A stretch of DNA of 64,000 nt from Hawksworthiomyces lignivorus (lineage: Eukaryota; Ascomycota; Sordariomycetes; Ophiostomatales; Ophiostomataceae). Made by a program: the position numbers and the translations under genes. Below are positions 11,001 to 21,906 of the stretch, piece after piece. The stretch spans positions 25,986 to 89,985 of the forward strand of contig NTMA01000136.1 of assembly GCA_002917075.1 (NCBI GenBank), written 5' to 3'. Positions within the stretch are counted from its first letter, which is position 1, and each line of letters starts with the position of its first letter. The notes under the pieces are model-generated. The model did no database searches. It had not been told where the DNA came from and saw only the letters and a program-made list of their open reading frames with translations.

Positions 11001-13926
11001 CAGTACGTGTTACGCTGGTACCTGGACAGCGGCGACTACGTATTTGCCCCCCTTTCTCCCCTCCCCGCAACGCATTTAACAACTTCCTGAGGCATTCTGC
11101 CCTTCAACACGGTGCAGGCTGCGCAGAGTTACGCAGCCGAGTTGATGAGAACATCGACACCGAGGAAGGGAAATAAATCCAGAGGCTGCAACCAGAAGGG
11201 GAAGAGAAAAAAGACCTGACTTGTCTTGGCGTTTTATATCCTTGGCGCCGGGTTTCTGACGATTCAGCTGAACAGCCGTGGGAGCCCTATGGGGTTGCAT
11301 TCTATCAGACGAAGCAGAAAAGAAAAAAAATGAGAAACGCTTTTCACGGCTCAAACAGTAGAAACACCTCCTGTCTTTTGTCCCCTTTCCCTTTCGATTC
11401 ATCTTTTTTTCCTCTGACCTTTTTTGTCTTCTTCCTGCGTTTCTAGACGATTGTTCGTCTCTCCACTTTTTTGTAGCTTTACGAGGAAAGGATTTGCACG
11501 GCTTTTCCTCGTGCCTGATCTGACGTAGATCAGGAACAGAAGAACGTTCTAAGAGAAGCCTATATCTTTGTTGTATGATATGCTATGGGATCCTCGACCT
11601 CGCGTCGCTTACAGGCTCGGCTTGAACTGACAGTCATCCGCATATACTTGCCCACACCACTACAACCCTATTTGCGACGCCCACACACTCGCACACCAAG
11701 TTTTCTCTTGCCTTTCAGATGCTTGATGTTCGCAAGATGTTGCCGACCCTTGCTCGCTCTTGCTCGTCGAGACTTGGGAGCGCAAAAAAAAAATATTGAA
11801 TTAGGCAGAGGGCCACAATCAATCCCGTCTTGAGCCTGTTCGGCGGCTTCCGACATGGCCTATTCAGCCGGCGCACGCCCTTCTCTTCAAAGCCTTGCTG
11901 GTCTTGTGAGGAAATTCGTCTAGAGTTTTCCGTTTCCAATCCCAGCAGATGTTATCCGTGCCACCACCAATAGGCAATGCCAAGGCTCCTATTCTTTTCG
12001 AAACGAGAAGGCAAGCTCGCTCATACGCCCGCCCGTGAGCCGCAGCCGAGGGAACCTGGAGCAATATATGCGAATGGGGGTCAGAACACACCTCCGGCTG
12101 CGTAAGATGGGTTTGAAAAGGCGAGCGGTGCGAATGCTTATCCTGCGAAAAAAGAGGCATACGTTACGAATGATGTCTATGCCTTGCTATAAAACCCACC
12201 GCCAATCCTTCTCCCGCACATTCTCTGCTGTAACCATAAACAGGCCCCCTGAGGTCTGTCTGCGTTTTTCCATGCAATGTAGTTTCTTTTTTTTTGTCGC
12301 AGCAAAATTGGCTAGCTGCCCCCTTTTTTTCACCTTTTGTTAATCCTGTCGTGTAAGCCCAATTTCGACAGCGTCTGTGTAATGTGGTATTTGGAAAGCT
12401 AAAAATACGAGAGGCGTAGCATGCGGCAAATCCACCCACGACGCCGGATGCAGTCGCAAAAGCGTCACGAACGCTACAGCACGGAGAGAGAGAAACATAT
12501 GCTTAGAGAAAATACAAGCTTTCCAGTCCAACTCACAAGATGGCTCCATATCTTCGGCAAGCTCAGCTTAAACTCTAGTTACTATCTCGTTGGCTTTTTG
12601 TCTTCCACATTCACAAGCTTTCTTGTTGGCCTTTTTTCAGCTGGACAGGCTCCATCCTTACTTGTTGCGGTGCAACGGGACGATCCTCCCTTTGTATCGG
12701 CGATTATTGCTTTTTTTTGGTGCTTTTACATAGATGAGAATCGGTGTAACTTCGCTTCCCCAGAGTCTCGTTGGAGAAAGGGTTGGCCACGGCGAATAAA
12801 AACTGGCCGAGTCGTGTCTAGCAAGAGAACCACTTCATCATCGCATAGAATGCTATCGAAAACTAGAACTTTCCTTAGATAGTTGCTTATGCTGCCTCTC
12901 TTCCGGTATTGTTTTTGTATGTAAATGCATCCGTAGAAGCGTGTCTTAGGACAATATCGCGCTCCATTCCTTTACGGGGAACGCTTAGTAAACGTACCGC
13001 TGAGAAAGGGAGGATTGGAGATTGACATGCCATCCGACCAAGTCCAGCATTCTGGCTGTCATTGTACAGCCTTGTGAATTAACATCAAGTAAGCAAAAAA
13101 AAAAAAAAAAAAGTTGCCCGTCCGTCCGTGTCATGGTGATGAAAGGAACGTCAGACCACAGAGTAAGGGGCTGTGTGGTCCCTGAATATTAGACGACGCG
13201 CAAGTAATCTAGATCAATGGGCTCACGCCGTGTTGCCATGTTCACAAATAATTTTCTCCCTTGCGTCCGCCGACCCGGGAGCAATCTCGCGGGTCACGCG
13301 TCGAGGTTGAAGATGATGGGCGGTTTCTCCCAAGACTGCTCGCTTTTGCGGCTCGTTCTCCCTTTGCTTGTGGCGGTCTTGTACGGTTCCTATCTTACTC
13401 CCCCCCCCCTTGCAGCTCCCTATCCTCAGCAGCAGGTGCGAGGGGGATAGGAATGATTAAAAAATTTTGATGATATCAAAGTCTTAGCAAGCCAAAGTTT
13501 GCAGTCTCCTCTCTCTATCCACCTTGGATGCTTCTCATTTCCTTCATGAAGCCGACCACACAATAACGGCGGCCTTTATCGGGGGCCAAGTCCCATTGGT
13601 GTCCCCAGACCCTAAGCAAGGCGGTGTTCATGACCTGAAAAGCGGCCGCGCCGTCTTACGCTGCCGGCTGGCTACCCGAGCTAGTCATATATGTGCGGGC
13701 ATACAGATAAATTCTGGAATATGATTCATGTTTGATTTGCCTGTAGGTAGTAATAGACAAGAGGGTATGTACACTCCCCGTCTCCGTCTCCCCCAAAAAC
13801 CAAAGTATGCCGTCCTATGTTGCGCCGAGTTGCCTGGTAAAATCGCTGCATATAAAAAGAAACAAAGAAACAGTTCTATGCGCTAGCATTTCGCCGTCCG
13901 TAGATCGTTGTCGGTCCATCCGCTCC

Positions 13927-13948
13927 GGCCATGTTGAGGCCATGTTGA
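13927..13948. repeat. Tandem 11-bp duplication beside the KSH1 stop codon
   Basis: GGCCATGTTGA occurs twice in direct succession, at 13927-13937 and 13938-13948. It begins 10 bases beyond the KSH1 stop, so it probably lies in that gene's 3' UTR. Confidence 0.9.
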
Positions 13949-13957
13949 GAATCGTTC

Positions 13958-14397
13958 TTAGTTGCCCATGAACACGGAGATCTGTTGAGCAGGACAGCGC
14001 TAATTAGCATTGTGTCTCAAGAGTCTGCACTGCAGCGCAAGAATAGGGGGGAAGATGAGGAGGAGGACTGACAGCCATGAAGACGCAGCAGAGGCTGATG
14101 TATGGACTTAGCCGTTCGCCTATCCGCGCGCACTTCCAAAAGATGCCCATCACGCTGTACTCCATTAGCACCTAGATCACGGTCGACATACTGATTGGTG
14201 CAGAAGGAGAAGCTTACCCCTGTTTGCGGTTGTCTAGGAGCGCAGGGAACATCTGGTGGACGTAGGTACTCGTGCAGATGAGAAGCAGGAGCACGAGGAG
14301 GAGAGACTGGAAGTTGAAGAGGGCCGACTAAGAGTGCGCGTGTTAGCTAAGTATGAGCTTGAGAGCATTCTTAAAGAGAGATAGGGCTACTTGCCAT
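13958..14397 (-). CDS. KSH1: Kish (TMEM167 family) secretory-pathway membrane protein, four exons
   Basis: Exons 14395-14397, 14218-14327, 14073-14154 and 13958-13981 join to a 72-residue protein, the usual kish length of 71-72. It starts [20 protein letters not shown] and carries the family signature [16 protein letters not shown] at about residues 42-57. Two hydrophobic segments flank it, near residues 6-26 and 55-70. Family members act in the early secretory pathway (ER/Golgi), and yeast KSH1 is essential. The first exon is only the start codon. Intron 1 (14328-14394, 67 bp) has a GC donor (GCAAGT) and a TAG acceptor; intron 2 (14155-14217) is GTAAGC to CAG; intron 3 (13982-14072) is GTCAGT to CAG. 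Read unspliced, the ATG would give only an eight-residue peptide. The gene is divergent from TAF13, with starts 514 bp apart. Confidence 0.93.
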
Positions 14398-14911
14398 GTT
14401 GGCGACTGAGAAATATATACGGTAAAAATGGTGTTGGAGTTGATGTCGGGGTTGATGTTGACGCTGACGTTGACGTTGGCGAGCGGGAGGTTAAGTGAAT
14501 GTGCACTTTCTGGATTTCTGGGAGCTCTTCGCTGAAAACACGGTTTTTGGATCTCGAATGAGAGGACGTGCTATTGGCTAGATCTAGGCGGCTCCTAAAG
14601 GACAGGCACAGCGCATGCGTGGGTCAGGTAATGCACTTTTTTTTGTTTGGTGAGGGGCCTGGCCGCAGCGCAGAAAGCTCGCTGACGCACGGTCCAGCTG
14701 GGTAGCCTTCGCTTAGTATTAGCTGGGGAAAGCACCGGTTCTGCAAGAATCGTGTGCTACCATCACTTCCGCCTGCAACATCAACCTCATTCAATCGCTG
14801 GCGACTTTTTTTTCTTCCTACGACGGCCCTTCTGCATTTCATAAGTCTTGTACCTGGACTTCACATTATCATTCCGCTGTGAGAGAGAGTTTCTGCACCA
14901 ACCAGAAAGCG
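14398..14911. promoter_or_regulatory. Shared bidirectional promoter region of KSH1 and TAF13
   Basis: This 514-bp interval separates the two start codons of a head-to-head gene pair, so both promoters and both 5' UTRs must lie in or very near it. It contains a hexamer array at 14433-14480 with several TGACGT half-sites of the bZIP/CRE kind. No clear TATA box was identified. The regulatory role is inferred from position only. Confidence 0.6.
14433..14480. repeat. Eight in-register hexamers related to GTTGAC
   Basis: Reading from 14433 in steps of six: GTTGGA, GTTGAT, GTCGGG, GTTGAT, GTTGAC, GCTGAC, GTTGAC, GTTGGC. On the KSH1 sense strand this is a CAAC-rich array ending about 35 bases before the ATG, so it probably lies in the 5' UTR. 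Confidence 0.85.
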
Positions 14912-15810
14912 ATGGAGCCCAGAGCACGCGCCGGCAAAAATGTTGGCAAGATGAACTTTGGCTTCGGCGAGCGTGCGTCACCCTCTCCATGTGCCTTTTT
15001 CCCCAGCTGTCCTCGGGATCCAGGCCTTCCTTTTCGATGCATGGTTTCTTTTATTTTTATTTTAATTTTTTTTTTATAATCTGCTAAACTTTGTCCTTTG
15101 TAGTGCGCCAGCTCCTGTACGGCAGCGGCGACGCGCGCGAGCCCCTGCCGGAGACGATGCGGCTGCTCGACGAGATCGCCACCGACTTCATCCAGAGCCT
15201 CTCGTTTGAGGCCGCCCGCATCGGCCACTATGCGGGGCGCCAGAAGATCAAGTACGAGGACTTTGAGTTCGCCCTGCGCCGCAACCCGCTCTTCCTCGGC
15301 AAGGTGCGCGAGATGTTCGAGATGAGCAAGGAAGTCAAGGACGCCCGCAAGATGCCCGGCATCGGCGAGGGCAATCTGGCCAAGGCGGACGTCAACGAGC
15401 TGGCCAAACTCGGGAACGAGGAGGACGGCGGCGGCGGCGGCGGCGGCGGGGCCGAGAAGCGCGGTGGCGACGAGGGCGGCGGCGTCGGCGACGATGACGA
15501 CGACGGGCTGAGCAGCAACGTTGCGGCCAGCAAGAAGCGGGCTAAGAGCGGCGGCGAGGGCAAGAAGAAGGGCAAGAAGGCCAAGACTGCAGCAGCGGCG
15601 GCAGCAGCTGCTGCTGCTGCTGCGGCCGCGCCGTCGACGACTGATGGGCTGTTTGACGACGACGGCTTTGACGATCTGGAGGGCGACACCGAAGTAGGAG
15701 CCGCAGCAGGCAATGGCGCACGCAGAGGAAGCACCGCTGCAGTGGCGGCGGCCGACGACGGCGATGACCTTGGGGATCTCGACGATGACCTCGAAGCGGA
15801 GATGCGGTGA
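14912..15810 (+). CDS. TAF13: TFIID subunit TAF13 (histone-fold)
   Basis: Exons 14912-14972 and 15104-15810 encode 255 residues. The 131-bp intron runs from GTGCGT to TAG, with a branch-like GCTAAAC just before the acceptor. Residues about 20-105 match TAF13: ELRQLLYGSGD, then PLPETMRLLDEIATDFI, then KIKYEDFEFALRRNP. TAF13 pairs with TAF11 through its histone fold in TFIID and acts at RNA polymerase II core promoters in the nucleus. The protein is about twice the usual length. The extra C-terminal part is low complexity: nine glycines near residue 128, a lysine-rich stretch, an alanine run near 182-198 and acidic patches. No in-frame ATG lies upstream, so 14912 is the likely start. Confidence 0.93.
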
Positions 15811-17842
15811 CCAAGACGAGAGAGGCAACCAACCTTGGGGGAGGGGAGGGAAGACAGGAAAGTTAGAGGGTTTAGGCGATGTGTCTTGTCTATTATATCA
15901 GCGTCGGCGTCATGGAGGGCATCAGAGGGAAAAAGGTTTTGCGTTGTTTCTGGGCATAGCATACAGACAGCTTCATTTTGTCGTTCTTTTCTCTTTTTGA
16001 CTTTCTCAAGATAGCATTGGAAGGTTTGGCTTTCCCGACCCAGATCTACAAGTCGGTTCTACAAGGCCAAGACTTTCAACATTTACAGGAAGGCTATCCG
16101 CAATTATTGCGAGGCTACGAATGGCGTTTTCGGGGGACTCGGTTTTCACGAGACAGTGGCGTCAAGAAATCAGCTACTATTCAGGGTCACAATTCAATTG
16201 TTTTTCGTTGCGCAATGTCTAATGTCTCAATCTCCATCTACCGAAAGGTTGCACAAATTTATATGTTTTGTAATAATGCGAATCACAGTACGGTGTAGTA
16301 TTGCATGCAGAGCGCGACCTCCTCTGAAGCCGCCAACAATTGTCCGTCCACAGCGATTCGACACCAGCCCACCTCATCACGCGAAAACAATAAACTTAGC
16401 GACAGGGGGTTATCGTCATGCGCGCCTAGGCAATACCACACAGCTAGCGAATTACTCATTTTTCACATTGTATTGCGTTTAGGCTTAGAGGCCCTTCTAC
16501 ACGGTATGCCATATCGGTGTGGTATGCCCCGAAATTTAAAACCACAGCGATGTGATAGGCCAAGAGAAGTCTGCTCACGTCCGAATACAGGAAGCCCAAT
16601 GGTCAAGATAGCGATATCGGGTGGTGCCGCATCTGCTGCAGACGGAGGAGGCTGGGGCTTTCGAGGTCGCTGTCTCTGGCGCCCAATTTCTCCCAGCACA
16701 CCTGTAGTCGCATTGCAGCACCGGCAGCGGCGCATCTGGCTAGACGCAGCTATATTTCTCCGTACGCACATGCAGCTTCGAGGGCAATTTTTGACAGACT
16801 GGAGGGTGTGCGCTGTCCGCAGCCCTGGACCTGCCTGGTCAATCCTATAGGAAGGGAAGATTTTCATTTGGGTCGCGGTGAAGGGCCGCTTTTGCTGAGA
16901 GCTGCTGTTCAAAGAGCAAGGCGGATATAGGGCGAGAACGTCTCCTGGGAAATAGATCGAAATTTTTTTTTTTTAAATTAAATTGACCTTGAGTTTTTGC
17001 ACCGTCCCAGGTGACACATCCCAATTTAACGAACCAAGAGAAAAGCCGCGAACCCTCTGGAAGCTGTGATGTAAATATTGGTAGACTAATGGTGTGTGTG
17101 TTTGTGCATTGTCCTCTGAAATCGAGTGGCTGTAAATTACGACCTGACGTCTTTTGCAGCTACGATGAGGACGAAGTGGTAGTGCATCCCTGCAAGGACA
17201 AGCGGACCGGACGCCGACGTCCGCAGCTTTGGCTTCGCTGGTCGGCTCCTCTTATCCACCCCCACCGCTTGCCGTTAGTCTAGCCCAGTCACAAACGCCT
17301 AGTCATGAACTAGAGGGCTTTTCTACTTAGTTCTGTGGGCCATATTCTGGGGGAATCAGGAAGAGAAGGGAGAGGAAGAGAGAGACAGACAGACAAGAGT
17401 GCAGTCGTGATTTCTTGGTTCGGTGTAGTAATTTATTAGTAGGCACATTTTGTGTGCCTCTTTTTTCTCTCTTCTTGGTTTCTTCTTTTTTTTCTCAGTT
17501 TTTGTTTTGTTTCTATCAATCTCTCTGTACATCGCTGGCATCAAGTCCATCCCGCTCTTTTAGACGTCGATATCTTTCATAGGCTGTCTGCTGTTGTTGC
17601 TTCCATCACCAGCGTGCATAGGCCAGTCAATTAGACGTTTTTAGACCTCATTCTATGCCTCTAGCCTCCTGTCAACTGCAACGTTTCTAACATTGTAGCT
17701 TGTGGGTCACGAAAGGATGATACAAAGAAATAGAAGCGTCTGAGAGGAAAACCGGAGAACGAGAAGGAAAGGGCATAAAAAAAAAAACCAGAGACACCAG
17801 ACGGCCAACGATAAACACGGCAATCCAGACAAATAACGCACA
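15811..17842. other. Spacer between TAF13 and the DMT transporter gene
   Basis: About 2 kb with no recognised gene. Open frames (for example plus 16305-16850 and minus 16463-16912) show no known domain. The last 400 bases contain T-rich sequence and probably hold the transporter promoter and leader. Confidence 0.6.
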
Positions 17843-19654
17843 ATGGCGCCTTATTTTCAAATACCGCAGACGCCCAGCGCCAAAACGCGGTTCGACGAGC
17901 AGCTGGAAGAGCACGTCGACGAGATCGTCACAGGCTCCGATGGATCCACACCCCAGCCTTCCCTGCACCACCGGCACCCGCCGGCATCTGAGCTGGCGGC
18001 ACAGGCGGAAGAGATCGCCAGGTACCGCCGGAAAACCGCATCCCCCGTCCCGCCCTCCTCTCATTCGCAGACTGCAGCCGCTGCACACCACCACCTCCAC
18101 CACCATCTCGAAGCGCCAGAGGCTTTTCACCGCATCTCCATAGGATCCTTCTCGGACGCCGGCTTTGGGCCACCCTTACCGTTCAGAGTCCTGTCACCGC
18201 GGCCAGACGAGTACCCGCAGGAGCCAGCACTCGGCGCCGCGTCGTGGCTGTCGCCGCCGTCGGCGGGCGGCCGGGTGCCGCCGTGGCTGTACAGGTTCTG
18301 GAAGAACAACCAGGCGGTGCTGCTCGTGTTCTTCGCGCAGCTCTTTGGTGCTCTCATGAACCTGGCCGCGCGGCTGCTGGAGCTGGAGGGCGGCGGCCAC
18401 AGCCTGCACCCGATGCAGCTGCTGTTTGTGCGGATGAGCATGACGACGGCGGCCAGCTGCGTGTACATGTACCGCTACCAGGTGCCGCACTTCCCGCTGG
18501 GCCCGCCGGGCGTGCGGCGGCTGCTGGTGCTGCGCGGCCTGCTGGGCTTCTTTGGCATCTTCGGCATGTGGTACTCGATGATGTACCTGCCGCTGGCCGA
18601 GGCGACCGTCATCACCTTTCTGGCCCCGAGCTTCGCCGGCTACATCTGCCACGTCTGGCTGCACGACCCCTATACGCGCAAGGAGCAGGTCGCCTCGCTG
18701 CTGGCCCTCGCCGGCGTCGTCCTTATCGCGCGGCCCGCGTCGCTGTTCTCCGCGCTCACTGGAAGCAGCGCGGGTGCTCCGGCCGCTGCCGAGACGGCGG
18801 CCAACGTGACGACGACCGTGGCGGCCGGCGTGCCACGCATGGTCGAGGAGGCCGTCGCCGCTGTGTCTGCCGCGGCTGCTAACCTCACAGAGGCCGCCGC
18901 GGCCGCGGACGCGGGCGGCGAGAGCAGCGGTGGCGAGGGCGGCGGCGTCACGGCGGGCCAGCGACTGACGGCGCTCGGCGTGGCGCTGCTGGGCGTGGCG
19001 GGCGGGTCGTTCACGTTTGCGATCCTGCGGGCCATCGGCACGCGGACGCACCCGCTCATCTCGGTCAACTACTTCTCCACCTGGTGCACCATCGTGACGG
19101 GCACGGTGCTGTCGCTGGCGCCGCGGCTGGGCGTGGGCCAGCCGGGGCTGCAGTTCGCCATGCCCCACGGCCTGCACCAGTGGCTGCTGCTGCTCTTCAT
19201 CAGCGCCTGCGGCTTCTGCACCCAGTTCCTCGCCACCATGGGCCTCAGCCTCGAGCGTTCCAACCGCGCTATCGCCATGGTCTACACCCACATGCTCTTC
19301 GCCGCCAGCTTCGACAAGTTCGTCTTCGGCCACGAGATGGGCCTCATCTCCCTCGTCGGCTGCGGCCTCATCGTCGGCAGCGCCCTCTGGGCCGCCCTCT
19401 CCAAGAAGCCCAGTGCCGCCGACGACAGGGTGGCCGCCGGCTTAGCCGCTGCCGCCACCGCCGCCGCCGACATCGAGATCGGCGTCTTGGAGCCCGTCGA
19501 CATGGACGAGGCCCCACGACCCAGGCCCGGCGCCGACGCTGGAGAGATCCATGACACCACAGAGAGCGTTCCTATGTTAGCTGCAGAGGACGAAGAAGAC
19601 GAAGAAGACGAAGACGGGAACGGAGAAATAGAGCCAAGCCAGGCTCGAAGTTGA
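17843..19654 (+). CDS. EamA/DMT-superfamily membrane transporter
   Basis: A single exon of 603 residues. Residues 1-150 are a hydrophilic, His/Ser/Pro-rich tail. A first block of hydrophobic segments runs from about residue 155 (NQAVLLVFFAQLFGALMNL) to 300. An Ala/Gly-rich loop spans about 300-370. A second EamA block follows at about 372-523 and includes RSNRAIAMVYTHMLFA. Two repeated units of several membrane helices are the layout of the drug/metabolite transporter superfamily (DUF6, SLC35G-like). The C-terminus is acidic. The substrate cannot be told from sequence: fungal members are mostly uncharacterised, and relatives carry nucleotide sugars or other metabolites. Codon use is strongly GC3-rich, as in the neighbouring housekeeping genes. 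Confidence 0.88.
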   Translation: MAPYFQIPQTPSAKTRFDEQLEEHVDEIVTGSDGSTPQPSLHHRHPPASELAAQAEEIARYRRKTASPVPPSSHSQTAAAAHHHLHHHLEAPEAFHRISIGSFSDAGFGPPLPFRVLSPRPDEYPQEPALGAASWLSPPSAGGRVPPWLYRFWKNNQAVLLVFFAQLFGALMNLAARLLELEGGGHSLHPMQLLFVRMSMTTAASCVYMYRYQVPHFPLGPPGVRRLLVLRGLLGFFGIFGMWYSMMYLPLAEATVITFLAPSFAGYICHVWLHDPYTRKEQVASLLALAGVVLIARPASLFSALTGSSAGAPAAAETAANVTTTVAAGVPRMVEEAVAAVSAAAANLTEAAAAADAGGESSGGEGGGVTAGQRLTALGVALLGVAGGSFTFAILRAIGTRTHPLISVNYFSTWCTIVTGTVLSLAPRLGVGQPGLQFAMPHGLHQWLLLLFISACGFCTQFLATMGLSLERSNRAIAMVYTHMLFAASFDKFVFGHEMGLISLVGCGLIVGSALWAALSKKPSAADDRVAAGLAAAATAAADIEIGVLEPVDMDEAPRPRPGADAGEIHDTTESVPMLAAEDEEDEEDEDGNGEIEPSQARS

Positions 19655-20283
19655 GGGACACTTGTAGGCATCTAGGCAATGAGAACGCCACAAGGGAGAG
19701 GGGAGAGGAACGAAGGCTTGGCAAGCCGAAGCAATGAGACTTTTACGATAGAGATAATTTTGGGATATGGGAAAATCTTTGCATATGCATCTGGAATACT
19801 AGACTTTGAATTAAATCATGATACAACTGCCGCATAATGTCGTGCAAACTTGTGGTGATGTCCACTGTAGCGCCCCTGTAAGTCGGAGCTCTGAACAAGT
19901 GCACGTGATTCGCCTGCGAGGCCCCCTTATCGATAAGGGGCGCGTTTTCCAAAAATTTGGCAAGCGCGCCGCCCGCCTCCCTGAAATCAATGCAAAGCTC
20001 CTGCTAAAATTCCTTGGAGCCGTTTCTGCTTCTAAGCCTTTGGTGATTTTCCTACTGTCTGGATCAACGCAATTCTCCAGCCACGTAATTTACTCGCGAC
20101 GACAACACATCTGACAGCTTTACGCCAATAGTCACGGTGGGGTACAGACTCCAAACTGAAGATTACGACGTTTGGTAGCCTTTATTTCTAAGCTCCAGCA
20201 CCGTCTTCAACCTCCCTCTTGCGGATCGGAGCGCAAATCGAGGTAGAGAAGAAATTCGCGAGAGCACCCCAGCAACCGCCACC
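19655..20283. other. Spacer and promoter region upstream of RVB1
   Basis: 629 bp between the transporter stop and the RVB1 start. It has no open frame of interest. Its notable element is the perfect palindrome at 19923-19940. The RVB1 start is in a good context (CACCATGG). Confidence 0.6.
19923..19940. promoter_or_regulatory. Perfect 18-bp palindrome with paired GATA and STRE-like sites
   Basis: CCCCTTATCGATAAGGGG equals its own reverse complement. It contains two inverted GATAAG sites meeting at the centre, and CCCCT/AGGGG (the stress response element core) at each end. It sits 343 bases before the RVB1 ATG. The sequence is seen directly; regulation by GATA or Msn2/4-like factors is inference. 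Confidence 0.6.
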
Positions 20284-21879
<1,596 letters not shown>

Positions 21880-21890
21880 GGGGCTGTCCT

Positions 21891-21906
21891 AGAGAGAGAG
21901 AGAGAG
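21891..21906. repeat. AG dinucleotide repeat
   Basis: Eight uninterrupted AG units about 12 bases after the RVB1 stop codon. Confidence 0.9.

Larger units (their letters stand above)
4151..13957. other. Long spacer with no recognisable gene
   Basis: Open frames here reach about 208 codons (for example minus 7537-8163 and minus 8903-9406), but none shows a known domain, a fungal exon pattern or the GC-rich codon use of the neighbours. The stretch holds C-rich tracts (4211-4322), a CA repeat (4812-4832), a 30-base G run (6947-6976), a 23-base T run (8061-8083) and small tandem duplications. No transposase, reverse transcriptase or clear terminal repeat was seen. Confidence 0.6.

Noticed and set aside
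12421..12882. 153-codon plus-strand open frame
   Set aside because: Not recognised, AT-rich codons and no splice or start context that stands out.
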